A stretch of 64,000 nt of DNA from the NCBI GenBank assembly GCA_942492915.1, contig OW818662.1, positions 868,001-932,000 on the forward strand, read 5' to 3'. Under the pieces are notes generated by a model. The model was not told the origin of the DNA and ran no database searches. It saw nothing but the letters and a program-made list of their open reading frames with translations. This DNA comes from Turneriella sp942492915 (GTDB taxonomy: Bacteria > Spirochaetota > Leptospiria > Turneriellales > Turneriellaceae). Made by a program: the position numbers and the translations under genes. This document shows, in pieces, positions 62,603-64,000 of this stretch (within the stretch, counting starts at the first letter, position 1; every line of letters begins with the position of its first letter).

Positions 62603-63477
62603 TACCCGCGATGAAAGATATTGCAGTTGTCTATAAATTTTCCGCACTCGAAAGTTACAGCCCGCGCCAGATCAGGCGCCACCGTGAACTGAACCCCGAA
62701 CTCAGCGGGCGCCTTGAAGCCGCGCACGACGACCACTCGCGCGCGCTTGAACGTTTCAGAAAATTAATGTCTTCAACCGGCGCATCGACGACGTACTTTG
62801 AACGCGATTCTCTGCAGCAAAGTCTCGACGGTTTTCGTCTGGTCATTTCGTTTGGCGGTGACGGCACTTTTATCAACGCTTCACACTTCATCGAGAAGTC
62901 TGTATTGCTCGGAGTCAATTCTTCACCCGAAAACAGCGTCGGCCACTATTGCCGTTTTCACCTTAAATCTGCCGCCGCTACGAAGAAACTGCAGCAGCAG
63001 ATTGCAGCGATGCTTGAAGGCAAAAAAGCAGCTGTCGCTTCGACGAATCTTTTGCGCATGCACGTTACGGTGCACGGCAGGGCAGTGGCGTTTCCGGTTT
63101 TGAACGACATACTCTTTACAGAGTCGAATCCCGCGGCGACATCGCGCTACACGCTCAAATACCGCCAGCGCATTCACCACCAGAAGAGTTCAGGTATTTG
63201 GGTTACAACGCCTACCGGATCGACGGCAGCCTATGCATCTGCGGGGGGCAAACCATTCAGGCAGAAAGAACTGAGATTCATCGTCCGCGAACTCTACAGC
63301 GACCACGCGCGCCGACTGCAATCAGGTTCGGTGAAATCGGGAGAAAAATTACAGGTCATCAGCAGCATGATGAGCGGAATGCTCTATGTGGATGGCTCAC
63401 ACCATCGCCTGCCGGTGGCGCTTGGCGAGCATCTGCAGGTAAGCGCACATGATGTCCCGCTGCGCGCGGTCTATTAA
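62599..63477 (+). CDS. nadK: NAD kinase
   Basis: 292 aa. GGDGT motif in ISFGGDGTFINA with the catalytic Asp, LGVNSSPENSVG, VLNDILFTE and the WVTTPTGSTAAYASAGG motif. Makes NADP. GTG start overlaps the cimA stop by 4 bp; ATG 62611 is an alternative. Confidence 0.94.
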   Translation: MIPAMKDIAVVYKFSALESYSPRQIRRHRELNPELSGRLEAAHDDHSRALERFRKLMSSTGASTTYFERDSLQQSLDGFRLVISFGGDGTFINASHFIEKSVLLGVNSSPENSVGHYCRFHLKSAAATKKLQQQIAAMLEGKKAAVASTNLLRMHVTVHGRAVAFPVLNDILFTESNPAATSRYTLKYRQRIHHQKSSGIWVTTPTGSTAAYASAGGKPFRQKELRFIVRELYSDHARRLQSGSVKSGEKLQVISSMMSGMLYVDGSHHRLPVALGEHLQVSAHDVPLRAVY

Positions 63478-63480
63478 AAC

Positions 63481-63759
63481 CTAACGAATTTCATAGCGAA
63501 CGAGGCGCTTTTTCGCCGCTGCCGACTCGATAATCCGCAAGAGCGTAGAAAGCACCAAACGGTTCTCTTCGCTGGCACGATGGTAATCCCTCAGCTCTAT
63601 GACGAGCGGGCCTTCGACGCCTGATTCGAGAACCTGCTGCAAGATTTCCAGCCTATTGTCGAATGTTGAGTGCAGCACATCCCGAAAATTGCCGAAAAAA
63701 TCTGCAGCCTTTTCAACCGCAGGGCAATGAATAATAATCTTTCGCTCTGCGTCGCTCAA
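63481..63759 (-). CDS. Small protein of unknown function
   Basis: 92 aa from TTG 63759, overlapping the pheA stop by 4 bp (TTGA). No signal peptide or membrane helix; no family recognised. Frame use (coupled overlap, ordinary composition) supports it as a real gene. Confidence 0.65.
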   Translation of the reverse strand: MSDAERKIIIHCPAVEKAADFFGNFRDVLHSTFDNRLEILQQVLESGVEGPLVIELRDYHRASEENRLVLSTLLRIIESAAAKKRLVRYEIR

Positions 63760-64000
63760 TCTTCGGGGCTCTTTTCTACAGGGTATGAGCCAAGAATTCT
63801 GAACCCAGTCGTGAGATCGCGCATTTTGGCGAAGGCTGTCTGCATCGGCGCGTCGTCGGCGTGCCCCTCAAGGTCGATAAAAAAGATGTAGCTCCAAACC
63901 TGCGTACGGTCGGGGCGTGATTCGATGCCGCGCATGTTAATTTTCTCTTCATAAAGCGGGGCGAGCGCGCGGTAGAGTGAACCTGTGCTGTCAGGTAAAT
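63756..64000 (-). CDS. pheA: Prephenate dehydratase, C-terminal part (cut by window edge)
   Basis: The final 80 codons of a gene entering from beyond the window end. The peptide contains an ACT-domain ending with GSLYRALAPLYEEKINMRGIESRP, the ESRP motif typical of the PheA allosteric domain, then a WSYIFFIDLEGH stretch. Phenylalanine biosynthesis. Start not visible. Confidence 0.85.
   Translation of the reverse strand, partial: LPDSTGSLYRALAPLYEEKINMRGIESRPDRTQVWSYIFFIDLEGHADDAPMQTAFAKMRDLTTGFRILGSYPVEKSPED

Noticed and set aside
1..64000. tRNA, rRNA, CRISPR, IS elements, attachment sites
   Set aside because: No cloverleaf, conserved rRNA, spaced repeats or transposase motifs were seen on reading; short RNAs could be missed without a covariance search.

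Overview
The window looks like chromosome of a free-living spirochaete of the Leptospira group (order Leptospirales; Turneriella- or Leptonema-like). This is inferred from moderately high GC, a citramalate synthase whose sequence closely follows the Leptospira CimA type, LpxC (an LPS outer membrane), a bactofilin next to an M23-like protein, and a large chemotaxis and PAS-kinase inventory. I see no rRNA, tRNA, CRISPR array, insertion sequence, integrase or phage genes. Genes are packed, often with 1-4 bp overlaps, and no gene-free stretch exceeds about 300 bp.

Layout. 1-9.8 kb (+): a secreted protein, a class A penicillin-binding protein with a zinc-ribbon N-terminus, a secreted helical-repeat protein, a YihY-family membrane protein carrying a BNR-like insert, a secreted protein, a FolK-PanB fusion and an SDR oxidoreductase. 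9.8-15.3 kb: a diiron ferritin-like protein divergent from a RapA/SNF2-type helicase, then a UbiB-like kinase. 15.3-20.4 kb (-): argD-aroB-aroQ-unknown-YprB-like exonuclease in one overlapping operon. 20.5-23.8 kb (+): DctQ-like membrane protein, a BNR-plus-DUF4015 glycoside hydrolase-like protein, and a rhomboid pseudoprotease. 23.8-26.9 kb (-): exbB-exbD-large membrane protein. 27-32.3 kb: birA, a Cys-rich small protein, a lipoprotein methyltransferase, a CDF transporter, lpxC and a polyferredoxin. 32.3-35.5 kb (-): lspA-purA-pgsA-membrane protein. 35.6-36.7 kb (-): an HD-GYP response regulator.

36.9-54.4 kb is one long (+) signalling island: STAS-like protein, cheA, cheW, an Aer-like MCP, cheB, cheR, a membrane PAS/GAF histidine kinase, a second kinase with a receiver and a PAS domain carrying the LOV photoreceptor signature with its adduct cysteine, two single-domain receivers, a third receiver, a NarL/LuxR-type regulator, a fourth receiver, an HATPase protein and a class III adenylate/guanylate cyclase. 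The four receivers are all 118 aa and closely similar. The plausible logic is taxis plus blue-light or redox sensing, feeding CheY-like outputs, a LuxR-type transcription factor and cyclic nucleotide synthesis. This island is the most interesting part of the window.

54.5-56.6 kb (+): degenerate M23 protein, bactofilin and a YaaR/DUF327 protein, a likely cell-shape module. 56.8-64 kb: thymidine phosphorylase (-), a GH31 lipoprotein related to sulfoquinovosidases, peroxiredoxin, cimA and nadK (+), then a small unknown gene and the 3' end of pheA (-) running off the window edge.

All function calls rest on motifs and remembered family patterns; no database search was run.
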